Shown here in pieces: positions 1 to 9,978 of a DNA stretch of 64,000 nt (position 1 is the stretch's first letter; every line of letters starts with the position of its first letter). The stretch covers positions 3,096,501 through 3,160,500 of the forward strand of contig NZ_CP073581.1 in NCBI RefSeq assembly GCF_018200035.1. The letters are read 5' to 3'. The stretch is from Sulfitobacter albidus. GTDB lineage: Bacteria; Pseudomonadota; Alphaproteobacteria; Rhodobacterales; Rhodobacteraceae. The position numbers and the translations under genes are program-made. The notes below the pieces were generated by a model, which was not told where the DNA came from, searched no databases, and saw only the letters and a program-made list of their open reading frames with translations.

Positions 1-1
1 G

Positions 2-1027
2 CGCGGGCCCCAGATTTTCCTGAGCCGTACCGCGCCGGAATTCATGGCCGAGCTGTTCAAGATGGAAGTGCCCGAAATCTACGACGGCATCATCGAGATC
101 AAGGCAGTCGCCCGTGATCCCGGTTCGCGTGCCAAGATTGCCGTGATCTCCTACGACAACTCCATCGACCCCGTGGGCGCCTGCGTCGGCATGCGCGGCT
201 CCCGCGTGCAGGCCGTCGTGAACGAGCTTCAGGGCGAGAAAATCGACATCATTCCGTGGAACGAGGATCAGCCGACGTTCCTTGTGAACGCGCTTCAGCC
301 CGCCGAGGTGTCCAAGGTTGTTCTCGACGAAGAGGCCGGCAAGATCGAGGTCGTCGTGCCCGAAGAGCAGCTGTCGCTCGCCATCGGGCGTCGTGGCCAG
401 AACGTGCGCCTTGCCTCGCAGCTGACGCATCTCGACATCGACATCATGACCGAAGAGCAGGAAAGCGCGCGCCGTCAGGCCGAATTCGAAGAGCGCACCA
501 AGCTCTTCATGGATACGCTTGATCTGGACGAATTCTTTGCCCAGTTGCTGGTCTCCGAAGGGTTCACCAATCTCGAAGAGGTCGCTTATGTCGAGATTGA
601 CGAGCTGACCGTGATCGACGGCGTCGACGACGATACCGCGACAGAGCTCCAGGCCCGCGCCCGTGACGTACTCGAGGCGCAGGCCAAGGCAGCCCTTGAT
701 GCCGCCCGCGCGCTGGGCGCCGAGGACAGCCTTATTGAATTTGACGGGCTCACCCCCCAGATGATTGAGGCGTTGGCCAAGGACGATGTCAAAACCCTCG
801 AAGATTTCGCCACCTGTGCGGATTGGGAGCTGGCCGGCGGCTGGACAACGGTGAACGGCGAGCGCGTCAAGGACGACGGCACGCTTGAGCCCTTCGACAT
901 GAGCCTTGAAGAAGCGCAGCACCTGATCATGACCGCCCGCGTCCTGCTGGGTTGGGTGGACCCAAGCGAGCTTGAGCCCGACGTCGAAGAAGAAGAGGTC
1001 GAGCACGACGAGGAGGCCGGGGCCTGA
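2..1027 (+). CDS. nusA: Transcription termination/antitermination factor NusA (5' end cut off by window)
   Basis: C-terminal two-thirds of NusA, which binds RNA polymerase and nascent RNA to control pausing, termination and antitermination. The frame is open from base 2 ([13 protein letters not shown]), so the gene starts before the window and the ATG at 44 is internal. Visible parts are the KH RNA-binding domains ([14 protein letters not shown] and [13 protein letters not shown], the two GxxG-type loops) and a C-terminal helix-hairpin-helix region with an acidic tail ([15 protein letters not shown]), as in alphaproteobacterial NusA. It is followed 23 bp later by the YlxR-like gene and then infB, the conserved nusA-ylxR-infB order. 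Identification is secure. Confidence 0.96.
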   Translation, partial: RGPQIFLSRTAPEFMAELFKMEVPEIYDGIIEIKAVARDPGSRAKIAVISYDNSIDPVGACVGMRGSRVQAVVNELQGEKIDIIPWNEDQPTFLVNALQPAEVSKVVLDEEAGKIEVVVPEEQLSLAIGRRGQNVRLASQLTHLDIDIMTEEQESARRQAEFEERTKLFMDTLDLDEFFAQLLVSEGFTNLEEVAYVEIDELTVIDGVDDDTATELQARARDVLEAQAKAALDAARALGAEDSLIEFDGLTPQMIEALAKDDVKTLEDFATCADWELAGGWTTVNGERVKDDGTLEPFDMSLEEAQHLIMTARVLLGWVDPSELEPDVEEEEVEHDEEAGA

Positions 1028-1050
1028 TCGCAGGCCCTGGAGCGGCAGAC

Positions 1051-1668
1051 ATGGGACGCGGTGGTGCCCCCAAAGAGCGCGATGGCGCGGAACGCAAATG
1101 TCTCGCCACCGGCGAGACACAGCCCAAGGACGGGCTGATCCGCTTTGTCGTCGGGCCCGAGGGTCAGGTCGTTCCCGATATCTTGGGAAAGCTGCCCGGA
1201 CGTGGTATGTATGTCGCTGCAGATCGCGCGGCGGTTGAAAAGGCCGTCGCGAAAAAACTGTTCGCGCGCGGTGCAAAACAGCCGGTGACAGTGCCGGAGG
1301 GGTTGGTCGACGAGGTCGAAAAACAGCTCGCCCGCCGGGTGGTCGATCTGATCTCGATGCAGCGCAAGGCCGGACGGGCCGTGGCTGGCTATGAAAAGGT
1401 CAAAGGCTGGCTGCAAACGGAAGAAGCCGAAGTTCTGATCCAGGCTGTGGACGGATCGGGACGCGGCAAATCGAAACTAAGCACGCCGCATTATGGCTCC
1501 TACATCGGGTGTCTGACGGCGGATGAACTTGGGTTGGCGTTCGGACGTCAAACTGTGATACATGGGGCGCTCGCCTCTGGTGGACTCACGCAACGTGTAG
1601 TAGAGGAAGCCAAACGATTGAACGGCGTGCGCAAAAATGAGGCTGGCAGCGGCCAGTCGAAAGGATAG
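1051..1668 (+). CDS. YlxR-family RNA-binding protein fused to an L7Ae-like domain
   Basis: A 205-residue protein. The N-terminal half (about residues 8-90) is a YlxR/DUF448 domain: RKCLATGE near the start, the RFVVGPEGQVVPD strand and a GRGMYV loop. The second half (about 105-185) looks like a ribosomal L7Ae/L30e-type RNA-binding fold (ISMQRKAGRAVAGYEKV). YlxR proteins of Firmicutes bind RNase P RNA, so a role in RNA metabolism is inferred. It lies between nusA (23-bp gap) and infB (9-bp gap) and is presumably cotranscribed with them. The two-domain form is common in alphaproteobacteria, while Firmicutes have the two domains as separate neighbouring genes. Confidence 0.88.
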   Translation: MGRGGAPKERDGAERKCLATGETQPKDGLIRFVVGPEGQVVPDILGKLPGRGMYVAADRAAVEKAVAKKLFARGAKQPVTVPEGLVDEVEKQLARRVVDLISMQRKAGRAVAGYEKVKGWLQTEEAEVLIQAVDGSGRGKSKLSTPHYGSYIGCLTADELGLAFGRQTVIHGALASGGLTQRVVEEAKRLNGVRKNEAGSGQSKG

Positions 1669-1677
1669 ACGAGCTAG

Positions 1678-4143
1678 ATGAGCGATAGTGACGGCAAGAA
1701 AACATTGGGTCTGCGCGGCGGTGGGTCGCGTCCGGGGAACGTAAAGCAAAGCTTTAGCCACGGGCGGACCAAGAACGTCGTGGTCGAAACCAAGCGCAAG
1801 CGTGTCGTGGTCCCGAAACCCGGTGGCCAGAAACCAACCGGCCCCGGCGCCGGCCCCGTTGGCGATCCCTCGAAACGTCCCGCAGGCATCACCGATGCCG
1901 AGATGGACCGCCGCCTGAAGGCCGTTCAGGCCGCCAAGGCGCGCGAGGCCGAAGAGGCCGCCGCCCGCGACGCCGAGGAAAAAGCCCGCGCCGAAGAGCG
2001 TGAGCGTCGTCGCGCCGAGATCGAAGAGAAAGAGCGCGAAGAGCGCGAGCGTGAGGAAGCTCTCAAGGCGAAAGCCGAGGAAGAGGCGCAAAAGGCCCGC
2101 GAAGCCGCGGCTGCCGCGGCTGCCCCCGCCGTGGTCGAACCGACCCGCGCGGCCCCCAACAAATCCGCGCCCCAGCAGACACCACGCAAGACCGACCGCG
2201 ACCGCGAAGACACCAACAAGAAGAACCAGCGCGACGACAGCCGCCGCTCTGGCAAACTGACGGTGAATCAGGCTCTGCGCGGCGGCGAAGGTGGCCGTCA
2301 GCGCTCCATGGCGCAGATGAAGCGCAAGCAGGAGCGCGCGCGTCAAAAGGCGATGGGCGGCAACGTCGAGCGTGAAAAGGTCGTGCGCAACGTGAACCTG
2401 CCCGAGGCGATTGTCGTATCCGAACTGGCGCAGCGGATGTCCGAAAAGGTCTCCGAGGTGGTCAAGGCGCTGATGAACAACGGCATGATGGTGACACAGA
2501 CGCAGACCATCGACGCCGATACCGCCGAGTTGATCATCGAGGAGTTCGGCCACAAGGTCGTGCGCGTCTCTGACGCCGACGTTGAAAACGTGATCCAGGA
2601 GGTTGAGGACGACGAGGGCGATCTGCAAGGGCGCCCGCCGGTCATCACGATCATGGGTCACGTCGACCACGGCAAGACATCGCTGCTCGACGCGATCCGA
2701 AACGCGCGTGTTGTTGCGGGCGAGGCCGGTGGCATCACCCAGCACATCGGCGCCTATCAGGTGACGACCGAAGGCGGGCAGGTACTGTCTTTCCTCGACA
2801 CGCCCGGCCACGCGGCGTTTACCTCCATGCGCTCCCGCGGGGCGCAGGTGACGGATATCGTGGTTCTGGTGGTTGCCGCCGATGACGCCGTGATGCCCCA
2901 GACGATCGAGGCGATCAACCACGCCAAGGCGGCCAAGGTGCCGATGATCGTGGCGATCAACAAATGCGATAAACCCGCCGCCGACCCGGACAAGGTCCGC
3001 ACGGATCTATTGCAGCACGAGGTCATCGTCGAAAAGATGTCCGGTGAAGTGCAGGACGTCGAAGTGTCGGCCACTACCGGTCAGGGTCTGGACGAGTTGC
3101 TGGAAGCCATCGCGCTTCAGGCCGAGATCCTTGAGCTCAAGGCGAACCCCGACCGCGCCGCTGTCGGCGCCGTGATCGAAGCGCAGCTTGATGTGGGTCG
3201 TGGCCCGGTCGCGACCGTGCTGGTGCAAAACGGCACCCTGCGTCAGGGCGATATCTTCGTCGTTGGCGAACAGTACGGCAAGGTGCGCGCCCTGGTGAAC
3301 GATCAGGGCGACCGCGTGAAGGAAGCCGGCCCATCGGTGCCCGTCGAGGTGCTTGGCCTCAACGGCACGCCAGAGGCGGGTGACGTTCTCAACGTGACCG
3401 AGACCGAAGCGCAGGCCCGCGAAATCGCCGAATATCGCGAAAAAGCGGCCAAGGACAAACGCGCCGCCGCCGGTGCCGCGACTACGCTCGAACAGCTGAT
3501 GGCAAACGCCAAGGCCGACGAGGACGTGAACGAGCTGCCGATCCTGGTAAAAGCCGATGTTCAAGGCTCCGCCGAAGCGATCGTTCAGGCGATGGAGAAG
3601 ATCGGCAACGACGAGGTGCGCGTGCGTGTCCTGCACTCCGGTGTGGGGGCGATCACCGATACCGATGTCGGTCTGGCCGAAGCCTCCGGCGCCCCGATCA
3701 TGGGGTTCAACGTGCGGGCAAACGCCTCCGCCCGGAATTCCGCCAACCAGAAGGGTGTCGAGATTCGCTATTACTCGGTCATCTACGATCTGGTCGACGA
3801 CGTGAAGGCGGCGGCATCCGGCCTGCTCAGCAACGAGATCAAGGAGAACTTCATCGGCTACGCCAACATCAAGGAGGTCTTCAAGGTCACCGGTGTGGGC
3901 AAGGTCGCGGGGTGTCTGGTCACCGAAGGGGTGGCACGCCGCTCCGCCGGGGTGCGTCTGCTGCGCGACAACGTGGTCATCCACGAAGGCACACTGAAAA
4001 CGCTCAAGCGCTTCAAGGACGAAGTTGCCGAAGTGCAGTCCGGCCAGGAATGCGGCATGGCCTTCGAGAACTACGATGATATCCGCCCTGACGACGTGAT
4101 CGAGATCTTCACGCGTGAGGAAGTGACCCGCACGCTCGACTGA
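1678..4143 (+). CDS. infB: Translation initiation factor IF-2
   Basis: An 821-residue GTPase that brings initiator fMet-tRNA to the 30S subunit and promotes subunit joining. A long charged, Ala/Glu/Arg-rich N-terminal region (about 60-240) precedes the IF2_N domain and the G domain. The G domain shows G1 GHVDHGKTS at about residue 327, G3 DTPGH at about 374 and G4 NKCD at about 428, followed by the beta-barrel and C-terminal fMet-tRNA-binding domains. It ends the nusA operon and is followed 18 bp later by a strong terminator. Length and motifs are normal. Confidence 0.98.
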   Translation: MSDSDGKKTLGLRGGGSRPGNVKQSFSHGRTKNVVVETKRKRVVVPKPGGQKPTGPGAGPVGDPSKRPAGITDAEMDRRLKAVQAAKAREAEEAAARDAEEKARAEERERRRAEIEEKEREEREREEALKAKAEEEAQKAREAAAAAAAPAVVEPTRAAPNKSAPQQTPRKTDRDREDTNKKNQRDDSRRSGKLTVNQALRGGEGGRQRSMAQMKRKQERARQKAMGGNVEREKVVRNVNLPEAIVVSELAQRMSEKVSEVVKALMNNGMMVTQTQTIDADTAELIIEEFGHKVVRVSDADVENVIQEVEDDEGDLQGRPPVITIMGHVDHGKTSLLDAIRNARVVAGEAGGITQHIGAYQVTTEGGQVLSFLDTPGHAAFTSMRSRGAQVTDIVVLVVAADDAVMPQTIEAINHAKAAKVPMIVAINKCDKPAADPDKVRTDLLQHEVIVEKMSGEVQDVEVSATTGQGLDELLEAIALQAEILELKANPDRAAVGAVIEAQLDVGRGPVATVLVQNGTLRQGDIFVVGEQYGKVRALVNDQGDRVKEAGPSVPVEVLGLNGTPEAGDVLNVTETEAQAREIAEYREKAAKDKRAAAGAATTLEQLMANAKADEDVNELPILVKADVQGSAEAIVQAMEKIGNDEVRVRVLHSGVGAITDTDVGLAEASGAPIMGFNVRANASARNSANQKGVEIRYYSVIYDLVDDVKAAASGLLSNEIKENFIGYANIKEVFKVTGVGKVAGCLVTEGVARRSAGVRLLRDNVVIHEGTLKTLKRFKDEVAEVQSGQECGMAFENYDDIRPDDVIEIFTREEVTRTLD

Positions 4144-4161
4144 TCTATCGGATACACATGA

Positions 4162-4197
4162 AAAAAGGGACGGTGCAGCGATGCACCGTCCCTTTTT
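4162..4197. terminator. Bidirectional rho-independent terminator after infB
   Basis: A perfect 16-bp stem (AAAAAGGGACGGTGCA pairing with its complement) around a GCGA tetraloop. The A tract on one side and T tract on the other let it stop transcription in both directions. It serves infB on the plus strand and the 43-codon gene on the minus strand. Confidence 0.93.
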
Positions 4198-4213
4198 GCA
4201 GTCTTCGCGTCTC

Positions 4214-4345
4214 TTACTTTTTAGAGACTGGAACGCCGGAATACACCGTATTGTCGACCTTCACCGAAATACGCCCGTCCGGCATGTCCCGCACGAAAGT
4301 GCCTTGAACCGATACGCAAGAACCAAGTGTGATTGTCCGCAGCAT
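4214..4345 (-). CDS. Small conserved-looking 43-residue protein, function unknown
   Basis: A short gene of 43 codons, convergent with infB. Its product begins MLRTITLGSCVSVQG and ends SGVPVSKK, with a regular alternation of hydrophobic and polar residues suggesting a small beta-strand protein. The start is supported by a GGGGAGGA Shine-Dalgarno element 5-8 bases upstream, and the shared terminator at 4162-4197 closes the transcript 17 bases past the stop. I do not recognise a function. Gene-like features are the good ribosome-binding site, the exact fit between terminator and start, and the lack of any overlapping alternative. Confidence 0.62.
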   Translation of the reverse strand: MLRTITLGSCVSVQGTFVRDMPDGRISVKVDNTVYSGVPVSKK

Positions 4346-4458
4346 TTCTATCCTCCCCAGAGTAGATGATTAGAAATTAAACGAAACTGTTTCTAAATCC
4401 AGCACAATCGCGAAAGGAATGGATGAAATATCAGGCTCTGGCGCAAGATCTTTAACCG

Positions 4459-4857
4459 CTACAGCCAATCCCGCAGGATCGGGATCAGCGGAATATCGGC
4501 GGCGGGCATGGGATAGTCCCGCATATCCACCGGTTTCACCCATTTCAGCGTCTGACCTTCCCGCGCCACGGGCGTACCTTCCCATTTGCGGCAGGCAAAC
4601 AGCGGCATCATCAGGTGGAAGTCATCGTAGCCGTGGCTGGCAAAGGTCAGAGGGGCGAGGCAGGAGGCCCAGGTGTCTATCCCCAACTCCTCGTGCAACT
4701 CCCGGATCAGCGCGGCTTCCGGGCTTTCCCCCGGCTCTACCTTGCCGCCGGGAAACTCCCACAGTCCCGCCATGGATTTCCCCGCGGGGCGCTGTGCCAG
4801 TAGTACACGACCATCCACATCAATCAGTGCAACGGCCGAAACGAGAACCAGTTTCAC
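4459..4857 (-). CDS. mutT: NUDIX hydrolase, MutT-type 8-oxo-dGTP diphosphatase
   Basis: A 132-residue protein with a complete Nudix box at about residues 38-60: G-x5-E-x7-REL-x-EE-x-G-I within GGKVEPGESPEAALIRELHE. MutT hydrolyses 8-oxo-dGTP to the monophosphate and so prevents A:T to C:G transversions. Size and the FPGGKVEPGE sequence fit MutT better than other Nudix families. It overlaps the end of argJ by 4 bp, so it is the last gene of the ppiC-argJ-mutT operon. Substrate is inferred from family similarity. Confidence 0.9.
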   Translation of the reverse strand: MKLVLVSAVALIDVDGRVLLAQRPAGKSMAGLWEFPGGKVEPGESPEAALIRELHEELGIDTWASCLAPLTFASHGYDDFHLMMPLFACRKWEGTPVAREGQTLKWVKPVDMRDYPMPAADIPLIPILRDWL

Positions 4858-6080
4858 GACCGATAGTCCGCGTTGATCGAGATATAGCCGTGCGTCAGAT
4901 CGCAGGTCCAGACGGTTGCCTGCCCGGTGCCGATGCCGATATCCACACCGATGGAGATATGGTCTTGTTTCATGTGCGCGGCGGCGGCCTCTTCGGAGTA
5001 GCTTTCGCTGCGCCAGCCGTCCTTGGCCACCTCTACATCGCCAAAGCGGATCGACAAACGGTCACGGTCTGCCTTGGCACCGGATTTGCCGACCGCCATC
5101 ACGACCCGGCCCCAATTGGGGTCTTCGCCCGCAATCGCTGTCTTGATCAGCGGCGAATTGGCAATCGCCATCGCGTGGATCTTGGCCTCCGCATCCGAGG
5201 CGGCGCCGCTCACGGCGATCTCGACAAACTTGGTCGCACCCTCCCCGTCGCGCACCACCTGATGCGCCAGATCCAGCATCACGCCCTCCAGCGCTTCGGC
5301 AAACCCGCGATCCCCATCGACCGATACGCCCGACGCCCCCGTGGCAGCCGCCAGCAACGTGTCCGAGGTCGACGTATCGCTGTCCACGGTGATGCAGTTG
5401 AACGAGCGCTCGTTGATACCCGACACCAGTGCCTGCAGCCCGGTCTGCTCGATCCGTGCATCGGTAAAGAGATACACGAGCATCGTCGCCATATCCGGCG
5501 CGATCATGCCCGACCCTTTGGCGATGCCAACGATCCTGACCGGCTTGCCCGCCACATCGACCTGCGCCTGCGCGCCCTTGGCAAAGGTATCGGTGGTCAT
5601 GATCGCCTTTGCCGCCGCCGCCACGCCATTCACATCCGCGTTGCTTGTCAGCGTCGACAGCACATCCGTGATCCGGTCGTGGGGCAGGGGCTCCCCGATC
5701 ACGCCGGTCGAGGAGGTAAACACCCGCTCCTGCGGGACACCTGCCGCTTGCGCCACCGCCAGCGTGATCGCCTCGACCGAGTCCGTGCCGCGCGCGCCGG
5801 TAAAGGCGTTGGCGTTGCCGGAGTTCACCAAAATCGCCGCCCCCGCATCCGAGGGAACACCGATCTTGGCCTGGCAATCCAGCACCGGCGCCGCGCGGGT
5901 GGAGGAGCGTGTGAACACCCCCGCCACCACGCTGCCGGGATCGAGCAGCGCCAGCATCACATCCGTGCGGTCCTTGTATTTCACCCCCGCCGCAGCGGTG
6001 GCAAAGCGCACACCGTCCACCGGCACCAACTGCGGAAAGCTTGCCGGTGCAAGCGGTGAGACGCTATCGATCTTTGCCAT
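4854..6080 (-). CDS. argJ: Bifunctional ornithine acetyltransferase / N-acetylglutamate synthase ArgJ
   Basis: A 408-residue member of the ArgJ (N-terminal nucleophile) family. It transfers the acetyl group from N-acetylornithine to glutamate, the cyclic step of arginine synthesis, and may also acetylate glutamate from acetyl-CoA. The self-cleavage site is visible as DMATML, with Thr199 as the nucleophile created between the alpha and beta chains. The glycine-rich KGSGMIAPDM stretch precedes it. It starts 12 bp after the peptidyl-prolyl isomerase gene and overlaps mutT by 4 bp. Whether it is mono- or bifunctional cannot be decided from sequence. Confidence 0.96.
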   Translation of the reverse strand: MAKIDSVSPLAPASFPQLVPVDGVRFATAAAGVKYKDRTDVMLALLDPGSVVAGVFTRSSTRAAPVLDCQAKIGVPSDAGAAILVNSGNANAFTGARGTDSVEAITLAVAQAAGVPQERVFTSSTGVIGEPLPHDRITDVLSTLTSNADVNGVAAAAKAIMTTDTFAKGAQAQVDVAGKPVRIVGIAKGSGMIAPDMATMLVYLFTDARIEQTGLQALVSGINERSFNCITVDSDTSTSDTLLAAATGASGVSVDGDRGFAEALEGVMLDLAHQVVRDGEGATKFVEIAVSGAASDAEAKIHAMAIANSPLIKTAIAGEDPNWGRVVMAVGKSGAKADRDRLSIRFGDVEVAKDGWRSESYSEEAAAAHMKQDHISIGVDIGIGTGQATVWTCDLTHGYISINADYRS

Positions 6081-6092
6081 TCCGCCGGACCC

Positions 6093-6953
6093 TTACTGCA
6101 ACAAATCGATCTGTTTGATCATCGCTGGATCAACCGTTTCGGCGCCGCTCGTGTCGACATCCGCCGCGGCGGTCACTTCCTCGATCCGCTCTTGCGCGCG
6201 GGTCTGGCGGATTTGCAGCTCCAACTCCTCACGGACCTGCTCCAGCGCCGGCGCTTCCTTGATCCGGGTCTCGTTGAGGGTGATGACATGCCAGCCGAAC
6301 TGCGTCTGCACCGGGTCGGACACTGCACCAACCTCCAGCGCCTTCACGGCCTCTTCAAAGGCGGGCACCATGGCCCCCGTGCCGAACCAGCCCAGTTGCC
6401 CGCCGTTCGGGCCGGACGGGCCTGTTGATTTCTCGCGCGCGACGGCGGCAAATTCCGCGCCGCCCTCAATCTCTTCCTTCACGGCAATCGCTTCCTCTTC
6501 GGTCTCGACAAGGATATGCGACGCGTTGAATTCCTGTTCCGCGGCAACTTCCCCGTATTCCGCGTCATAGGCGGCCTGCACGTCTGCCTCGTCCAGCGCG
6601 CCCTCCATGATGCCTTCTATCGCTTCCCCGGCGATCAGCGAGCGCCGCTCGTTCTCCAGCTGAAGCTCGACCCGTGCGGGCAGATCGCCCTCGAATCCCT
6701 GGCTCAGCGCCGTCTGCTGAACCAGTTGATCCAGGATCCCCTGAAACAACACGTCTTCGGGCAGATCCTGATACTGCGGCGGCAGGCTGGCCCAGGCCAC
6801 GATCATGTTACCCAGCGTGATCTCGGTTCCGTTCACGGTCGCCACAACCGTGGACAGATCCTGCGAGGGGTTGGCCGTATCCTGTGCGGACACAGGCAGG
6901 GCAAGGCTGATGGCAACGGCAAAGGGCGCCAGAAAAGTGAGGGGTTTTTGCAT
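6093..6953 (-). CDS. Periplasmic peptidyl-prolyl cis-trans isomerase, parvulin (PpiC/SurA) type
   Basis: About 286 residues: an N-terminal signal peptide (KPLTFLAPFAVAISLALPVSAQ), a helical SurA-like N-domain, then a parvulin domain at about 130-240 (ASHILVETEEEA, GGQLGWFGTGAMVPAFEEAV, VQTQFGWHVITL). It should help fold outer-membrane or secreted proteins in the periplasm. I choose the ATG at 6953, which has TTAGGA seven bases upstream. An in-frame ATG at 6968 has no good ribosome-binding site. It is first in an operon with argJ and mutT, and divergent from secA. Confidence 0.9.
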   Translation of the reverse strand: MQKPLTFLAPFAVAISLALPVSAQDTANPSQDLSTVVATVNGTEITLGNMIVAWASLPPQYQDLPEDVLFQGILDQLVQQTALSQGFEGDLPARVELQLENERRSLIAGEAIEGIMEGALDEADVQAAYDAEYGEVAAEQEFNASHILVETEEEAIAVKEEIEGGAEFAAVAREKSTGPSGPNGGQLGWFGTGAMVPAFEEAVKALEVGAVSDPVQTQFGWHVITLNETRIKEAPALEQVREELELQIRQTRAQERIEEVTAAADVDTSGAETVDPAMIKQIDLLQ

Positions 6954-6970
6954 GGTTTGTCCTAACATTA

Positions 6971-6986
6971 CGGCCTGCTCAGGCCG
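6971..6986. promoter_or_regulatory. Perfect palindrome between ppiC and secA
   Basis: CGGCCTG-CT-CAGGCCG, a 7+7 inverted repeat 17 bases upstream of the chosen ppiC start, in the divergent ppiC/secA region. It could be an operator or an RNA hairpin in the ppiC leader. No regulator can be named. Confidence 0.35.
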
Positions 6987-7149
6987 CTTACATTGACACT
7001 GTATATCACGGCCCTTACATCGCCCTAAGCGCCCTGTTGGGCATATCTGGCGGCTGCTCGGGCCATCGTTCTCCCCTTCTATCTATGGACTGGGTGTTTG
7101 CGGGGCAAGCAGATCGCAGAAACGTAAAGTTTAGTCGGCTGGAGAACGC

Positions 7150-9870
7150 ATGCTCGGACTGGGAAACATCGCCAAGAAAGTGTTTGGCACGGCCAATGAC
7201 CGCAAGATCAAGGCCGCGCGCCCGCTGATCGAAAAGGTCAACGATCTTGAGCCTGAGTTCGAAAAACTCACCGACGCGCAGATCAAGGACCGCACCGAAG
7301 CGCTCGCAAAACGCGCGATGGGCGGCGAGAGCCTCGACGATCTGCTGCCCGAAGCCTTTGCCAACTGCCGCGAAGCCGCCCGCCGTACGCTGGGTCTGCG
7401 CGCCTTCGACACGCAGCTGATGGGCGCGCTCTTTCTGCATCAGGGCAACGTGGCCGAGCAGAAGACCGGCGAGGGTAAGACGCTGACCGCCAGCTTTGCC
7501 GCCTATCTCAACGCGCTCACCGGGCGCGGTGTGCATATTGTGACCGTCAACGAATACCTCGTGAAACGCGACGCGGAATGGATGGGCAAGGTGTTCGGCG
7601 CGCTGGGGCTGACCACCGGCTACATCTATTCGGGCATGCCCGACGACGCAAAACGCGCGGCCTACGCCTGCGATGTCACCTACGCCACCAACAACGAACT
7701 CGGCTTTGATTACCTGCGCGACAACATGAAATCCGAACTTTCGGATCTCTACCAGAAACAGCATAATTTCGCGATCGTGGACGAGGTCGACAGCATCCTG
7801 ATCGACGAGGCGCGTACCCCGCTGATTATCTCCGGCCCGTCCGAGGATCGCTCGGATCTTTATGTCACCATCGACGGCGTGATCCCCTCCTTGCGCGAAG
7901 AGCACTACGAGCTCGACGAGAAAACCCGCAACGTGACCTTCACCGACGACGGCATCGAATTCCTCGAAGAGCAGCTGCGCGCCCGCGAACTGCTCGAAGA
8001 GGGGATGACGCTTTACGATCCCGAAAGCACCTCCATCGTGCACCACGTCAATCAGGGCCTGCGCGCGCATAAACTCTTTGCCCGCGACAAGGATTACATC
8101 GTGCGCGACAACGAGGTTGTGCTGATCGACGAATTCACCGGCCGCATGATGGCCGGGCGCCGTCTGGGCGACGGCCTGCATCAGGCGATCGAGGCCAAGG
8201 AAGGCGTCGACATCAAGCCCGAGAACATCACGCTCGCCTCCGTGACCTTCCAGAACTACTTCCGCCTCTACGACAAGCTTGCCGGCATGACCGGCACCGC
8301 CCTGACCGAGGAAGAGGAATTCAGCCAGATCTACGGCCTTGGCGTGGTCGAAGTGCCGACAAACGTACCTGTCGCGCGGGTGGACGAGGACGATGCCGTC
8401 TACCGCACCCAGCAGGAAAAATACGCCGCCATGATCGAAAAGGTCAAAGAGGCGCACGAGCGCGGCCAGCCCTGCCTCGTCGGCACCACGTCGATTGAGA
8501 AATCCGAAATGCTCAGCCAGCTGCTGACCGCCGAGGGGATCACCCACAACGTCCTGAACGCGCGCCAGCACGAACAGGAAGCACAGATCGTCGGTGACGC
8601 GGGTAAGCTGGGCGCAGTTACCATCGCCACCAACATGGCCGGGCGCGGCACCGACATCCAGCTGGGCGGCAACGTCGAGCTGCGCGTGCTCGAAGCGCTG
8701 GCTGCCGATCCGGACGGCGATCCGGTGGCGATCCGCGAACGCATCACCGCCGAGACGGCCGATGAAAAGAAAAAAGTGCTGGAGGCCGGCGGCCTCTACG
8801 TCCTCGCCTCCGAGCGCCATGAAAGCCGCCGCATCGACAACCAGCTGCGCGGCCGCTCTGGCCGTCAGGGCGATCCGGGCCGCTCGTCGTTCTTCCTCTC
8901 GCTTGAGGATGACCTGATGCGCATCTTCGGCTCCGAACGGCTGGAGAAGGTTCTGACGTCGCTGGGCCTCAAGGAAGGCGAGGCGATTGTGCACCCGTGG
9001 GTCAACAAATCGCTGGAACGCGCGCAGGCGAAGGTCGAAGGCCGCAACTTTGACATCCGCAAGCAGCTGCTGAAATTCGATGATGTGATGAACGAACAGC
9101 GCAAGGTCATCTTTGGCCAGCGCCGCGACATCATGGAGGCAGAGGATCTGCATGAAATCGCGCAGGACATGCGCGAACAGGTCGTCGACGATCTGATCGA
9201 CCAATACATGCCGCCCAACACCTACGCCGATCAATGGGACAGCCATGGCTTCTACGCCGCCGTGATCGAACAGCTGGGTGTCGACGTGCCGATCATCGCC
9301 TGGCTCGAAGAAGACGGCGTTGACGAAGAGGTCGTGCGCGAACGCCTGATGGAGGCCACCGACAAGCTGATGGCCGAAAAGGCCGAAGCCTTTGGCCCCG
9401 AGAACATGCGCAACATCGAAAAGCAGCTCTTGCTGCAGACCATCGACGCCAAGTGGCGCGAGCATCTTCTGACGCTCGAACACCTGCGCTCGGTCGTGGG
9501 CTTCCGTGGCTACGCGCAGCGCGATCCGCTCAACGAGTACAAGAACGAAAGCTTCCAGCTGTTCGAGGGGATGCTCGACAGCCTGCGCGCGGACGTCACG
9601 CAGAAACTGTCGCGGATCAAGCCGCTCAGCGAGGAAGAGCAGCAGCAAATGATCCAGCAGATGCTGGCCCAGCAGCGCGCCGCGCAGGGTGAAGGCCAAC
9701 GCGCCACCGATCCCGCGCCACAGCCCGCCGTGGCCCCGCCCGCCGATGGCAATCCCACAGCCGGGTTCGACGAGAATGATCCGGCCACATGGGGCAGCCC
9801 GGGCCGCAACGATCCGTGCCCCTGCGGATCGGGCGAGAAGTTCAAACGCTGCCACGGCCGCCTGACCTGA
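7150..9870 (+). CDS. secA: Preprotein translocase motor ATPase SecA
   Basis: A 906-residue ATPase that drives unfolded preproteins through SecYEG. Walker A is at about residues 103-112 (EQKTGEGKT). The [16 protein letters not shown] stretch carries Walker B, followed by the preprotein cross-linking domain, the second nucleotide-binding domain ([30 protein letters not shown]) and the helical scaffold. A Pro/Gln-rich linker leads to the C-terminal zinc and SecB-binding motif [14 protein letters not shown]. Full length, with a terminator 35 bp past the stop. Confidence 0.98.
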   Translation: MLGLGNIAKKVFGTANDRKIKAARPLIEKVNDLEPEFEKLTDAQIKDRTEALAKRAMGGESLDDLLPEAFANCREAARRTLGLRAFDTQLMGALFLHQGNVAEQKTGEGKTLTASFAAYLNALTGRGVHIVTVNEYLVKRDAEWMGKVFGALGLTTGYIYSGMPDDAKRAAYACDVTYATNNELGFDYLRDNMKSELSDLYQKQHNFAIVDEVDSILIDEARTPLIISGPSEDRSDLYVTIDGVIPSLREEHYELDEKTRNVTFTDDGIEFLEEQLRARELLEEGMTLYDPESTSIVHHVNQGLRAHKLFARDKDYIVRDNEVVLIDEFTGRMMAGRRLGDGLHQAIEAKEGVDIKPENITLASVTFQNYFRLYDKLAGMTGTALTEEEEFSQIYGLGVVEVPTNVPVARVDEDDAVYRTQQEKYAAMIEKVKEAHERGQPCLVGTTSIEKSEMLSQLLTAEGITHNVLNARQHEQEAQIVGDAGKLGAVTIATNMAGRGTDIQLGGNVELRVLEALAADPDGDPVAIRERITAETADEKKKVLEAGGLYVLASERHESRRIDNQLRGRSGRQGDPGRSSFFLSLEDDLMRIFGSERLEKVLTSLGLKEGEAIVHPWVNKSLERAQAKVEGRNFDIRKQLLKFDDVMNEQRKVIFGQRRDIMEAEDLHEIAQDMREQVVDDLIDQYMPPNTYADQWDSHGFYAAVIEQLGVDVPIIAWLEEDGVDEEVVRERLMEATDKLMAEKAEAFGPENMRNIEKQLLLQTIDAKWREHLLTLEHLRSVVGFRGYAQRDPLNEYKNESFQLFEGMLDSLRADVTQKLSRIKPLSEEEQQQMIQQMLAQQRAAQGEGQRATDPAPQPAVAPPADGNPTAGFDENDPATWGSPGRNDPCPCGSGEKFKRCHGRLT

Positions 9871-9904
9871 ACCAGCGCCTTCGCAACAATGTCATAATTC
9901 CCTC

Positions 9905-9933
9905 ACGCGGCTGCCCAACTGCAGCCGCGTTTG
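9905..9933 (+). terminator. Terminator after secA
   Basis: A ten-base-pair perfect stem ACGCGGCTGC / GCAGCCGCGT with loop CCAACT, followed by TTTG. It is strong in stem but short in its T tract. Confidence 0.75.
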
Positions 9934-9978
9934 TCCCGCAGTTTACCCTTGGGAACATAGTGGGAAGGTTTAGGGACA

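Noticed and set aside
1477..2922. 481-codon frame antisense to infB
   Set aside because: Hydrophobic and low-complexity product arising from the charged repeats of IF-2 read backwards.
7015..9855. 946-codon frame antisense to secA
   Set aside because: A result of high-GC codon bias opposite a well-supported gene; no domains in the translation.
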